A stretch of 64,000 nucleotides of DNA from JADFOI01 sp965218935. GTDB lineage: Bacteria; Acidobacteriota; UBA6911; RPQK01; JADFOI01. The position numbers were made by a program, and so were the translations under genes. Below, one piece after another: positions 8,648-16,794 of the stretch. The stretch is taken from contig CBDCMH010000002.1 in the NCBI GenBank assembly GCA_965218935.1, forward strand, positions 186,001 through 250,000, given 5' to 3'. Each line of letters opens with the position of its first letter. Positions within the stretch are counted from its first letter, which is position 1. Below the pieces are notes generated by a model. The model was not told where the DNA came from. It ran no database searches and worked only from the letters and a program-made list of their open reading frames with translations.

Positions 8648-10348
8648 CTACCTGTAGGTATCCAGCATTCGCACGGCCTCCTGGACCGCCTCGTCGGCGG
8701 AGACTTCCTGAAGGGCCTTTTCCTTTCGGGAGAACAACTCGACGACTCCTTGACTGAGTTTGTTACCCACGGTGATGCGCACCGGAATCCCAATGAGTTC
8801 GGCGTCCTTAAATTTGACTCCAGGGCGCTCCTGACGATCATCGAGCAGGCAATCGATGCCCAGGCGGGTGAGCTCTTCGTAGTATCCTTGTGCCGCCTGC
8901 TGCTGCTCCAATTGGTCGGGACGCAGAAGCGTCACGATGGCCTGAAAGGGAGCAATACTCCGGGGCCAGACAATACCCGTATCATCATGATAGAGCTCCA
9001 CTGCGGCCACCATGATTCGCTCCAGGCCGATTCCATAACTTCCCATGATCATCGGAACCTTCTTGCCTTCATCAGTGAGGACAGTGGCACCCATCGACTC
9101 GCTGTACTTATAACCCAGCTTGAAGATATGCCCGATCTCCAGAGCCTTTGCCACCTCAAGGGGCTGTTGGCAGTTCACACATCGATCCCCTGATTCGACC
9201 TCCCGGAGAGTGTGGTAGGTGGGACTGAAGTCCTTGTCGGGAGTGACGTTCTTCAAATGATAGTCGTCCTTGTTGGCACCGCCAACCAGGTTGCGGCGCC
9301 CTTCAAGGGCCTGGTCTGCAACGATCGGAACCTCCGTCAGCCCAACGGGTCCCAGGCTCCCCGGGTCGGCCCCGAAGGTCTCGCGGATCTCCTCTGCCGT
9401 AGCAGGACGGAACACTCCCGTGCCCAGAACAGACTCCAGTTGAGATTCGTTGAGCTGATGATCGCCTCTCAGCAAGATCAGATGGGATCGATCTCCGACT
9501 ATATAGACAAGCGATTTGATCTGGTGGGTGGTCGGAATTTTCAAAAATTCCGACACTTCCCGAATCGTTTTTTGTCCTGGAGTATGGATCTCCTCCGGGG
9601 AAAGATCCCCTTCTTCGTCGCTGACCTCAGAGATCTGGGAAACGGCTCGCTGCAGGTTGGCTGCGTAACCACAAGAGCAGGTCACCACCACATCTTCACC
9701 CGCCTCGCTCCGGACCATAAACTCTTCAGACTCACTTCCGCCCATGGCTCCGGACTCAGCCTCGACAATGACGTACTCGAGCCCACATCGGTCAAAGATG
9801 GCACGATAAGCCCGGTTGTGAAGATCGTAGCTTTGATCCAACCCCTTCGGCCCCAGATCGAAGCTGTAGGAATCCTTCATCGTGAACTGCCGGGTCCGCA
9901 AAAGACCCGACTTGGGCCGGGGTTCATCTCGAAACTTCGTCTGGATCTGATACCAGATCTGCGGCAGCTCTCGATAGGAGCGAATCTCGTTGCGGGCGAG
10001 GGAAGTAAAGACTTCCTCATGAGTCATGCCCAGGCACAGCTCGCGGTCCGTCCGGTCCTTGAGACGAAACAGATTCTCACCCATGACCTCCCAGCGTCCC
10101 GATTCCTTCCAAAGTTCTGCAGGGTGCAAAGCGGGCAAGTGGAACTCCTGGGCTCCGATTCCATCCATCTCTTCCCGGATGATCGCTTCAATTTTCAGTA
10201 AAGTCCGTCGGGCCAGAGGAAGATAAGAATAGATTCCTGCGCTCAGTTGTCGAATAAATCCCGCCCGCAAGAGAAGCTGGTGGGAAGGTGCTTCCGCCTC
10301 GGCGGGAACCTCTCGCAGCGTGGGGACAAAGAGTCGGGACCAGTTCAT
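8648..10348 (-). CDS. proS: Prolyl-tRNA synthetase (bacterial type with editing domain)
   Basis: Charges tRNA-Pro. A class II catalytic core is visible with motif 2 around FRDEPRPKSGLLRTRQFT and motif 3 GSYGIGLERIM. Between them is a YbaK-like INS editing domain at about residues 220-390 that hydrolyses mis-acylated Ala-tRNA-Pro. The C-terminal anticodon-binding domain begins near PFQAIVTLLRPDQ. The ATG at 10348 gives the standard start MNWSRLFVPTL; an upstream ATG at 10360 adds four residues. It is divergent from glyA across a short shared promoter region and is followed by the DAACS transporter. Confidence 0.96.
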   Translation of the reverse strand: MNWSRLFVPTLREVPAEAEAPSHQLLLRAGFIRQLSAGIYSYLPLARRTLLKIEAIIREEMDGIGAQEFHLPALHPAELWKESGRWEVMGENLFRLKDRTDRELCLGMTHEEVFTSLARNEIRSYRELPQIWYQIQTKFRDEPRPKSGLLRTRQFTMKDSYSFDLGPKGLDQSYDLHNRAYRAIFDRCGLEYVIVEAESGAMGGSESEEFMVRSEAGEDVVVTCSCGYAANLQRAVSQISEVSDEEGDLSPEEIHTPGQKTIREVSEFLKIPTTHQIKSLVYIVGDRSHLILLRGDHQLNESQLESVLGTGVFRPATAEEIRETFGADPGSLGPVGLTEVPIVADQALEGRRNLVGGANKDDYHLKNVTPDKDFSPTYHTLREVESGDRCVNCQQPLEVAKALEIGHIFKLGYKYSESMGATVLTDEGKKVPMIMGSYGIGLERIMVAAVELYHDDTGIVWPRSIAPFQAIVTLLRPDQLEQQQAAQGYYEELTRLGIDCLLDDRQERPGVKFKDAELIGIPVRITVGNKLSQGVVELFSRKEKALQEVSADEAVQEAVRMLDTYR

Positions 10349-10354
10349 AAAGAG

Positions 10355-10406
10355 GCCCACTTGTATCCGTTTGACCCTATCGAGTCAAGTGGGCTACCAT
10401 GCGGCG
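10355..10406. promoter_or_regulatory. Overlapping divergent promoter region of proS and glyA with 9-bp inverted repeat
   Basis: A perfect inverted repeat GCCCACTTG (10355-10363) / CAAGTGGGC (10386-10394) spans the gap. On the plus strand TTGACC (10371) and TACCAT (10395) are 18 bases apart and end six bases before the glyA GTG. On the minus strand TTGACT and TACAAG are 17 bases apart and end about 11 bases before the proS ATG. Both transcripts would have very short or no leaders. The inverted repeat could be an operator; this is inference. Confidence 0.4.
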
Positions 10407-11675
10407 GTGATCAAACCACTACACGAAGTCGATCCTGAAATTGCCGACGCCATCCTCATGGAAACCAGGCGGCAGTCCGAAACCCTGGAGCTCATCGCCT
10501 CAGAAAATTTTGTCAGTGAAGCGGTGCTGGAGGCCATGGGCTCCATTTTCACCAACAAGTATGCCGAAGGCTATCCAGGCAGACGCTACTACGGGGGCTG
10601 TCAGAACGTTGACGTGGTTGAGAATCTGGCCATTGAGCGCGCCAAGAAACTTTTCGCTGCCGAGCACGCCAACGTCCAGCCTCATTCCGGAAGCCAGGCC
10701 AATATGGCCACCTATATGGCGGTCCTGGAGCCAGGTGACAAGATTTTGGGGATGAAGCTGGACCATGGTGGACACCTGACCCACGGTCACCCCTTGAACT
10801 TCTCAGGGAAGCTGTACGAGGTGGTGTCTTACGGTGTGGACCGGGAGAGTGAGCAAATCGATTATGCCGCAGTCGAGGACATCGCCCAGCGGGAAAAGCC
10901 CAAAATGATTGTCTGTGGAGCCAGCGCTTACAGCCGCGTGATCCACTTTGACCGCCTCGGCGAGATCGCCCGAAAAGTCGGTGCTTACTTGATGGCAGAC
11001 ATTGCCCATATCGCCGGGATGGTGGCCACCGGTCTGCATCCCAGCCCTGTTCCCCATGCCGACTTTGTGACCACCACCACCCACAAGACCTTGAGGGGAC
11101 CTCGTGGTGGCATGATCCTGTGCAAAGAGGAGCACAAGAAAGCGATTGACAAGATTGTTTTACCGGGAATACAGGGCGGACCGCTGGTTCACATTATCGC
11201 CGCCAAGGCCGTATGCCTTAAAGAAGCGGCATCGGAGACTTTCAAGACTTATCAGAAACAGGTCATACGCAATGCTCAGGCCCTGGCTCAAGCCATCGAA
11301 GAACAAGGATTTCGAATCGTTTCGGGAGGAACCGACAATCATCTCCTTTTAGTCGACGTCTTCTCCAAAGGCATCACCGGCAAGCAGGCCGAAAACGCTC
11401 TGGAGGAGGCTGCCATCACCGTCAACAAAAACGGCATTCCCTTCGACACTCATCCTCCTCTGGTGACCAGCGGAATCCGGGTGGGAACTCCGGCTGTGAC
11501 CACTCGAAATATGAAGGAAGAACAGATGGGTCCAATCGGGGAGTATATGGGTAGAGTCCTCAACAATATGGATCGTCCAGGGGTCCCCGAAGAGGTCGAG
11601 AAGGAAGTGAAGGCACTCACGAACCAGTTCCCCCTTTATGCCCAGCGGCTGGAGTTAGCCCAGAAACTCGATTGA
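10407..11675 (+). CDS. glyA: Serine hydroxymethyltransferase
   Basis: PLP enzyme interconverting serine and glycine with tetrahydrofolate, the main source of one-carbon units. The PLP lysine sits in TTTTHKTLRGPRGG, preceded by DIAHIAGMVATG with the PLP-ring aspartate, and SGSQANMATY lies near residue 95. A GTG start at 10407 gives the family-typical VIKPLHEVDPEIADAI and 422 residues. The frame stays open upstream into the proS region, which is not expected to be coding. The promoter hexamers lie so close that the mRNA may be leaderless. Its stop overlaps the start of the DinG-type helicase gene as TTGA. Confidence 0.96.
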   Translation: MIKPLHEVDPEIADAILMETRRQSETLELIASENFVSEAVLEAMGSIFTNKYAEGYPGRRYYGGCQNVDVVENLAIERAKKLFAAEHANVQPHSGSQANMATYMAVLEPGDKILGMKLDHGGHLTHGHPLNFSGKLYEVVSYGVDRESEQIDYAAVEDIAQREKPKMIVCGASAYSRVIHFDRLGEIARKVGAYLMADIAHIAGMVATGLHPSPVPHADFVTTTTHKTLRGPRGGMILCKEEHKKAIDKIVLPGIQGGPLVHIIAAKAVCLKEAASETFKTYQKQVIRNAQALAQAIEEQGFRIVSGGTDNHLLLVDVFSKGITGKQAENALEEAAITVNKNGIPFDTHPPLVTSGIRVGTPAVTTRNMKEEQMGPIGEYMGRVLNNMDRPGVPEEVEKEVKALTNQFPLYAQRLELAQKLD

Positions 11676-13633
11676 TTACCCTCGAGCAAATATTCAAGCC
11701 CGGCGGAATTCTGGAAAGCCGGCTTCCCAGCTACGAATATCGTCCTTCCCAGCAGGTGATGGCAGAGGCTGTACTGGAAGCCATCGCTGATCGACATCCT
11801 TTGTGTGTCGAAGCAGGTACCGGAACAGGTAAGACACTTGCCTACCTGATCCCCTCTCTGTTCTGCAACCAACGCGTGATCGTTTCAACAGCCACCAAGA
11901 ATCTACAAGACCAAATCTTTTTCAAGGATATCCCCTTTATCCGCCAGCACCTTTTTCCCAACTTATCGGTGACCTACATGAAGGGGAGACAAAACTATCT
12001 CTGCTTAAAAAAGCTCCATGAGCAGCGACCCCCGGAAGAGACTCACAAGGTCCCGGAGCCTTGGGGTTCCCTATCCCGGTGGGTCCAGGAGACCGAGACC
12101 GGAGATCGCTCCGAACTCAGCTGGATGAGAGACGACGATGCTCTGTGGAGGAATCTCGATGCGCGGTCCGACACCTGCTCCGGCCAGAAATGCTCCTACT
12201 TTGACCAGTGCTACGTAACCCGGATGCGCCAAAGGGCCCTGGAGGCGGACCTCATCGTCGTCAACCATGCCCTGTTTTTCGCGAATTTGGCGCTGGAAGG
12301 CGATGAGATCGGCCGCGTTCTGCCCAGTTTCTCCGTCCTTATTCTGGACGAAGCTCATGAAGTCGAGGACATTGCAGCTCAGCACTTCGGGAAACAGATC
12401 AGCAACTATCGGATCGAAGATCTTTGCCGGGATTTTCGCAAAGTCTTTTCCGACTCTTCAGAATTCACCCGCTCGCTGGATCAGATACAAGCCTCTTCCA
12501 CCGCTTTTTTTAACTCGTTCCCCGGCTTCACGGGACGCTATTCACTGAATTTTTACCAGCTGCCTGACGGAACCGAAGTGGATCTGCGCGCTGAAGTTCT
12601 CGATTCCTTCCAGCGATTGCGGCAATCACTTTCAGGCCTTTATCACAGTATGGAGCAGCAGACAGATCGCCCGGCCGAAACCGACCCTCTGATCCGCCGC
12701 CTGGAACAGATGAGAGTGACGTTGGAAGCGATCTTTGATCTGGAGAACTCTGAAAACGTTTACTGGTTCGAGAACAGAGCTCGCGGAGTCTTCCTGCATG
12801 TCAACCCCATCGAAGTTGCCCCGATTCTCCAGCAAAAGCTCTTTTCACGCACCGATACCACCATTTTTACATCGGCTACCCTAACCACGCACAACAACTT
12901 CGAATATTTTAGAGAGAGACTGGGCATCCTGGAAGCGAAGGAAGTCATCACCACCAGTGAATTCGACTATTTAGAGCAAACGATGCTCTATATTCCTGGC
13001 TCCTTTCCCGAGCCGCGCTCCGACCGCTATCTTCCTCGTGCTCTCCATGAGATTCAGGAAATTCTTGGCATTACCCGTGGGCATGCCTTTCTGCTCTTCA
13101 CCAGTTTTTCTCAGATGAACCGTGTTTTTGAAGCCCTTCGTGAAGAGATTCCCTTCCCCTTGTTTCGACAAGGAGATCTGCCTAAGAATCAGCTGCTGGA
13201 GACCTTCAGGGACACCCCCCATGCCGTGCTCTGCGCAACCTCCAGTTTCTGGCAGGGTGTGGACGTTCAGGGTGACGCCCTGCGTGCTGTCATTATCGAC
13301 AAGCTGCCTTTTCTCGTTCCAACGGAGCCCCTGGTGGCAGCCCGCATCAACTGGCTGGAAAAGGAGGGAGCTAACTCCTTCCGGCGCTATAGTGTTCCCA
13401 AGGCCATCATTACCCTGAAACAGGGCCTGGGCAGACTCATCCGGTCCCGCCGGGACCGAGGCATTCTGGCCGTTCTGGACAGTCGCCTTCGAACTCGCAG
13501 TTATGGGCAACTCTTCCTGGAAAGCTTGCCAAAGTGTGCCATCACCGATAATATTGATGGGTTGCGAGACTTCTTTCACCAAAATGCATCAGCAATAAGG
13601 GGACAATATAAGCAGGATCCAGGGGTCAACTAA
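11672..13633 (+). CDS. dinG: DinG/XPD-like Fe-S ATP-dependent DNA helicase
   Basis: Superfamily 2 5'-3' helicase of 653 residues. Walker A EAGTGTGKT is at about 47-55, DEAH at 226-229 and motif VI QGLGRLIRSRRDRG near 575. Four cysteines (C111, C169, C174, C180) in the XPD-like position should hold a 4Fe-4S cluster. DinG resolves R-loops, G-quadruplexes and replication/transcription conflicts. Translation starts at TTG overlapping the glyA stop (TTGA), so it is probably coupled to glyA. Its 3' end and the next gene's start are linked by an AGGGGTCAA direct repeat. Confidence 0.9.
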   Translation: MITLEQIFKPGGILESRLPSYEYRPSQQVMAEAVLEAIADRHPLCVEAGTGTGKTLAYLIPSLFCNQRVIVSTATKNLQDQIFFKDIPFIRQHLFPNLSVTYMKGRQNYLCLKKLHEQRPPEETHKVPEPWGSLSRWVQETETGDRSELSWMRDDDALWRNLDARSDTCSGQKCSYFDQCYVTRMRQRALEADLIVVNHALFFANLALEGDEIGRVLPSFSVLILDEAHEVEDIAAQHFGKQISNYRIEDLCRDFRKVFSDSSEFTRSLDQIQASSTAFFNSFPGFTGRYSLNFYQLPDGTEVDLRAEVLDSFQRLRQSLSGLYHSMEQQTDRPAETDPLIRRLEQMRVTLEAIFDLENSENVYWFENRARGVFLHVNPIEVAPILQQKLFSRTDTTIFTSATLTTHNNFEYFRERLGILEAKEVITTSEFDYLEQTMLYIPGSFPEPRSDRYLPRALHEIQEILGITRGHAFLLFTSFSQMNRVFEALREEIPFPLFRQGDLPKNQLLETFRDTPHAVLCATSSFWQGVDVQGDALRAVIIDKLPFLVPTEPLVAARINWLEKEGANSFRRYSVPKAIITLKQGLGRLIRSRRDRGILAVLDSRLRTRSYGQLFLESLPKCAITDNIDGLRDFFHQNASAIRGQYKQDPGVN

Positions 13634-13648
13634 TCATAGGGGTCAATT

Positions 13649-14665
13649 ATGAAGAGGAGCACTAGACAAATCTTTCTTTTCACTCTTTTTTCATCCTTCT
13701 TGATGACTCAGGCTTATGCCCAGGTCGGCAACATCAGAGGGACGGTCGCCGATGGAGAAGGTAATCCGATCGAAGGGGTTAAAATCAGGATTGAAGGCCT
13801 CGAAGTCGAAAGGAAATACGAAGTGGAGTCCAACGCCAAGGGCGAGTTTTATCACGGAGGAGTGACCCGACAGGGGACCTACCGTGTCATCGCCGAAAAA
13901 GAGGGCTACCAAAGTACTTACGTTGAGGGCGTAAGCGCGGGTAACGATCGGAGAAGTCCTCAGGGAGCGGTGGATTTCACCCTCCAGCGTGGGCCCAGCG
14001 GTAGACTCGCCTTTGAACTCACAGATGAGGAGATCGAGCAGTGGAAGGCAGACGCTGAGGACGCGGAAAGACGTACAGCGGCCGCTGCCGAAGTCAGACT
14101 CAGTATGGAACAAGGATTGGAGTTGTTTAATCAAGGGGAGTATGAACAGGCTCTGACGGCCTTCAACACCGCCTTGGAATTGGATGACCAGCAGCCGGCA
14201 CTCTGGGCCAACGTAGGGAACACTCGCTCCAAACTCAACCAGAATGACCAAGCTATAGAGGCCTATCAAAAGGCGATTGATCTGGCTCCCGAAGACCCTA
14301 CCCTGTATCAGAACATGGGTGGACTCTATGCCTCGATTGGAGATACGGAAAAGGCCCGCGAACTCTATCAAAAGGCAGTCAGTCTGAGTGCTTACGGGGA
14401 TCCCAAGGATGCCGCCATCAACTACTACAACATGGGCGTCACTTTCATTAACTCCGGTAATACTGAGGAGGCCATCGAAGCTCTAACCAACGCCCTCGAG
14501 GCGGATCCTGAATACGCTGAAGCGCACTACCAGATGGGCATCTCAATGTTGGGAACGGGCCAGATGGAGGAATCGGCGAGCCACTTGAAGAAGTACCTGG
14601 AATTGACACCCGAGGGACCTAATGCCGAGGTGGCCAGGCAGTTGGTGGAACAGCTCGGACTGTAA
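13649..14665 (+). CDS. Exported protein with carboxypeptidase-regulatory-like domain and TPR repeats
   Basis: 338 residues. A Sec signal peptide of about 25 residues ends in AYA before QVGN. A CarboxypepD_reg-like beta-sandwich follows at about 28-105 (NIRGTVADGEGNPIEGVKI), then a charged helical linker and four or five tetratricopeptide repeats at about 150-335 (FNQGEYEQALTAFNTALEL and similar). Such proteins are common in Acidobacteriota-like genomes and act in periplasmic protein-protein interaction; the partner is unknown. AGGGG six bases before the ATG is the ribosome-binding site and comes from a duplicated segment that also covers the helicase stop. It is followed by a strong 90-bp inverted repeat. 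Confidence 0.8.
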   Translation: MKRSTRQIFLFTLFSSFLMTQAYAQVGNIRGTVADGEGNPIEGVKIRIEGLEVERKYEVESNAKGEFYHGGVTRQGTYRVIAEKEGYQSTYVEGVSAGNDRRSPQGAVDFTLQRGPSGRLAFELTDEEIEQWKADAEDAERRTAAAAEVRLSMEQGLELFNQGEYEQALTAFNTALELDDQQPALWANVGNTRSKLNQNDQAIEAYQKAIDLAPEDPTLYQNMGGLYASIGDTEKARELYQKAVSLSAYGDPKDAAINYYNMGVTFINSGNTEEAIEALTNALEADPEYAEAHYQMGISMLGTGQMEESASHLKKYLELTPEGPNAEVARQLVEQLGL

Positions 14666-14668
14666 GCA

Positions 14669-14758
14669 AGCCCGTACTTCCCACACCCAATCTACTACGG
14701 CGGCGGAGATGAGCGCTTCTACGGCGTCGCTAGGTTCGAGTGTGGGAAATTCGGGCTT
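14669..14758. terminator. Inverted repeat between convergent genes, probable bidirectional terminator or small element
   Basis: AAGCCCGTACTTCCCACAC at the left pairs with GTGTGGGAAATTCGGGCTT at the right, 16 of 19 positions. The spacer carries CTACTACGGCGGCGG and CTTCTACGGCG. It fills almost the whole gap between the convergent TPR and HEAT genes. A transcribed hairpin would stop both transcripts, but there is no clear T-run, so a mini mobile element is the alternative. Confidence 0.5.
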
Positions 14759-14767
14759 TAAGCGGGC

Positions 14768-15448
14768 TCAAATATACTGCTCAGCGGCCTTGCAGCCCAA
14801 CTGCCCCAGATCGGAAAGTGCCGACAGCGCAGCGCCACGAACCTCATCGGAATCATCCTCGCCCAGGACAGTCATTGCGTGAAAAACCGTTTCCGGAACC
14901 TCGTTGGGACGGTGCCAATAAGCCACCGCCAGTTCCCGAACGGCCTGGGCACGTAAGGCGGGAGTCTTCTCTTTCATAGTACGGGTCAGTTCCTTCACTG
15001 CATTGACATCACCCTGTTGGGCAAGGTTTCCCAATGCGGATAGAATCCAGCCTTTTCGACGTACAGCCGAAGCACCTTCCCCTTTGTAGATGGCCTGAAG
15101 CGGCTCAATGGCCTTCCCATCCCCTATCTCTCCCAAAGCATGAATAATGGAGGCCTGCAGGGACTGGGAGCCTTTCCCGCGAAACGTGGAAGGCTTCACA
15201 AAAGCCTCGTACAGCGGCTCAATGGCCCGGGCATCTCCGAGGCTACCCAGAGCGACTGTGGCGAATTCTTTCTGGTTCCGATTCCCGGATTGGAGAAGAT
15301 TAAGGAGGGGCTCGAAAAACAACGGCGAGCGAACAATGCTGATATGAGGGAGGACCTCATAAAGCTTCTCGGTCTTGCCCTCAACAAGAACGCTCAGACA
15401 AGTCTGGATCAGCCTCTCGCGACCGCCGATGTCTTTTCCACGATACAT
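14768..15448 (-). CDS. HEAT-repeat protein
   Basis: 226 residues made of repeated paired helices of HEAT/PBS-lyase type, for example ATVALGSLGDARAIEPLYEA near residue 65, IIHALGEIGDGKAIEPLQAI near 105 and AALSALSDLGQLG near 210. No signal peptide or membrane segment is seen, so it is probably cytoplasmic. HEAT solenoids mediate protein-protein contacts, and no enzymatic motif is present. It is divergent from the membrane-anchored TPR gene at 15506 with a gap of only 57 bases, so the two scaffold proteins may share regulation. Function unknown. Confidence 0.75.
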   Translation of the reverse strand: MYRGKDIGGRERLIQTCLSVLVEGKTEKLYEVLPHISIVRSPLFFEPLLNLLQSGNRNQKEFATVALGSLGDARAIEPLYEAFVKPSTFRGKGSQSLQASIIHALGEIGDGKAIEPLQAIYKGEGASAVRRKGWILSALGNLAQQGDVNAVKELTRTMKEKTPALRAQAVRELAVAYWHRPNEVPETVFHAMTVLGEDDSDEVRGAALSALSDLGQLGCKAAEQYI

Positions 15449-15505
15449 ATTCCCTTGTTATCATGGGCCATCATCAATCCCTAAGCAACTCCTTTCTTCA
15501 TAAGG

Positions 15506-16147
15506 ATGAAAGGCGATTCCAAACTCTCTTATGATAGCATACAGCCATCCATGGGCAACAAACAGATCACAACTGGAGTGGTAGGCATTGCGATCGGTTT
15601 CATTCTGGGGTTTTTTGCTTCCCAAATCTTCTTGCAAAACCCCTCAGTGAACGAACAGCAACCCGTGGCCAGCTCTCAAAACCCTTCTCAACTTCCGGCA
15701 GAACATCCGCCTGCCGAAGTGATGGAGAAGGTGACCGAACTTCAAGACTGGGCGCGAACCCATCCTCAGGACAGCCAGGTCCGAATCAATCTGGGAAATA
15801 CCTATTACGACATGGGCCGCTTCGATGCCGCCATCAGTTGGTACGAAGAAGCCCTTCAGTTGGAACCGGACAATGTGGACGTTGGGACCGATCTCGGAAC
15901 CGCCTACCTGTATACCGGCAACCCCATCAAGGCAGTGGAAAGGTACAAAAGGTCGCTTGAAATCGACCCTGACCATACCCAAACATTACAGAACATCAGC
16001 GTGGCTTATCTTTCCACCGGCAACTATGACGAAGCGATCGGACATCTGGAGAGACTGCTTGAATCCAATCCCAACTACCCTCAGCGGGAAGAGATTGAGC
16101 AGCAGATTGAGTACATTCGAGCCCAGATACTAGGAGATCTTCCCTAA
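15506..16147 (+). CDS. Membrane-anchored TPR protein
   Basis: 213 residues. One transmembrane helix lies at about residues 22-43 (TTGVVGIAIGFILGFFASQIF), then a Pro/Gln-rich linker and three or four TPR units at about 75-205 (IDAISWYEEALQLEPDN-like and YRKALEIDPDHT-like repeats). It resembles a cytochrome c biogenesis CcmI-like or generic TPR scaffold, but nothing fixes the role. The ATG at 15506 follows ATAAGG; the ATG at 15551 is the alternative. The TAA stop at 16145-16147 forms the first three bases of the inverted-repeat element copy b. Confidence 0.75.
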   Translation: MKGDSKLSYDSIQPSMGNKQITTGVVGIAIGFILGFFASQIFLQNPSVNEQQPVASSQNPSQLPAEHPPAEVMEKVTELQDWARTHPQDSQVRINLGNTYYDMGRFDAAISWYEEALQLEPDNVDVGTDLGTAYLYTGNPIKAVERYKRSLEIDPDHTQTLQNISVAYLSTGNYDEAIGHLERLLESNPNYPQREEIEQQIEYIRAQILGDLP

Positions 16148-16423
16148 GTGTCTCGTTCCATAAATACGATGATGTTTGCTGATGGGGCTTGCGAGGGGAG
16201 ATCAAGGAGTGAGGAGGAGGTGATGCAGGGACATCGGCGACGACGAGCGACACAGAGATCACCCGCAACCTCCATCAGCCCGAAGGGTGGCGGCGGGACG
16301 GCATCAATTTCTTTGTCGCTCCTCCTCCGTGATGTACACTGACATCGCGTCGTCGTCGCTTCGCGAACTCGAAGCCGTCGCGCTCGCCACAAACGTCACC
16401 GTATTTATGGAACGAGGCACTAA
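16145..16423. repeat. Inverted-repeat (MITE-like) element family 1, copy b
   Basis: About 279 bp with ends TAAGTGTCTCGTTCCATAAA and, inverted, TTAGTGCCTCGTTCCATAAA, pairing for about 34 bp to GTTTG. The interior resembles copy d in sequence and orientation and is itself imperfectly self-complementary. It begins exactly at the stop codon of the TPR gene and ends two bases before the ATG of the YHS gene, whose AAGG ribosome-binding sequence comes from the element edge. Confidence 0.85.
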
Positions 16424-16425
16424 GG

Positions 16426-16704
16426 ATGATTTGGATCATCAGGATTCTTTATCTGGTTCTCTTCTTAGCCTTCTTGGGCGTGATCCGCTCCCTCTTGACT
16501 CGGATTTTCAGTTTGCCCCGTAAAAAGCACTCCAGGCCCCGTTTCGGCTCGGACATTGCTCCAGAAACAGTTACAGGTCAAATGATCAAGGATCCCCAAT
16601 GCGGGATGTACGTTGCAACAGACTTGGCGATTACGAGACGCGTGAAAGGTAAAACCCTTCACTTTTGTTCCCGGGAGTGCCGTGATAACTTCATCCGCGA
16701 GTGA
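16426..16704 (+). CDS. Small membrane-anchored YHS/TRASH-domain protein
   Basis: 92 residues. An N-terminal membrane helix at about 2-24 is followed by a basic linker and a C-terminal treble-clef-like domain with CGMYV (C60), HFCSREC (C83, C87) and a terminal F-I-R-E. This pattern, PQCGMYV...FCSREC, is typical of PP0621-like and YHS metal-binding domains that bind soft metal ions. The role is probably metal sensing or trafficking at the membrane. The ATG lies just outside inverted-repeat element b. nadK follows after 90 bases. Confidence 0.75.
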   Translation: MIWIIRILYLVLFLAFLGVIRSLLTRIFSLPRKKHSRPRFGSDIAPETVTGQMIKDPQCGMYVATDLAITRRVKGKTLHFCSRECRDNFIRE

Positions 16705-16794
16705 AGGAGGAGCGACCCACTCAACAGGCAAGCCTTATGGGGACGACCAGAGCAGCCTAGGAACCTATCCTACCCTACCGCGAGGGCTATTTCC

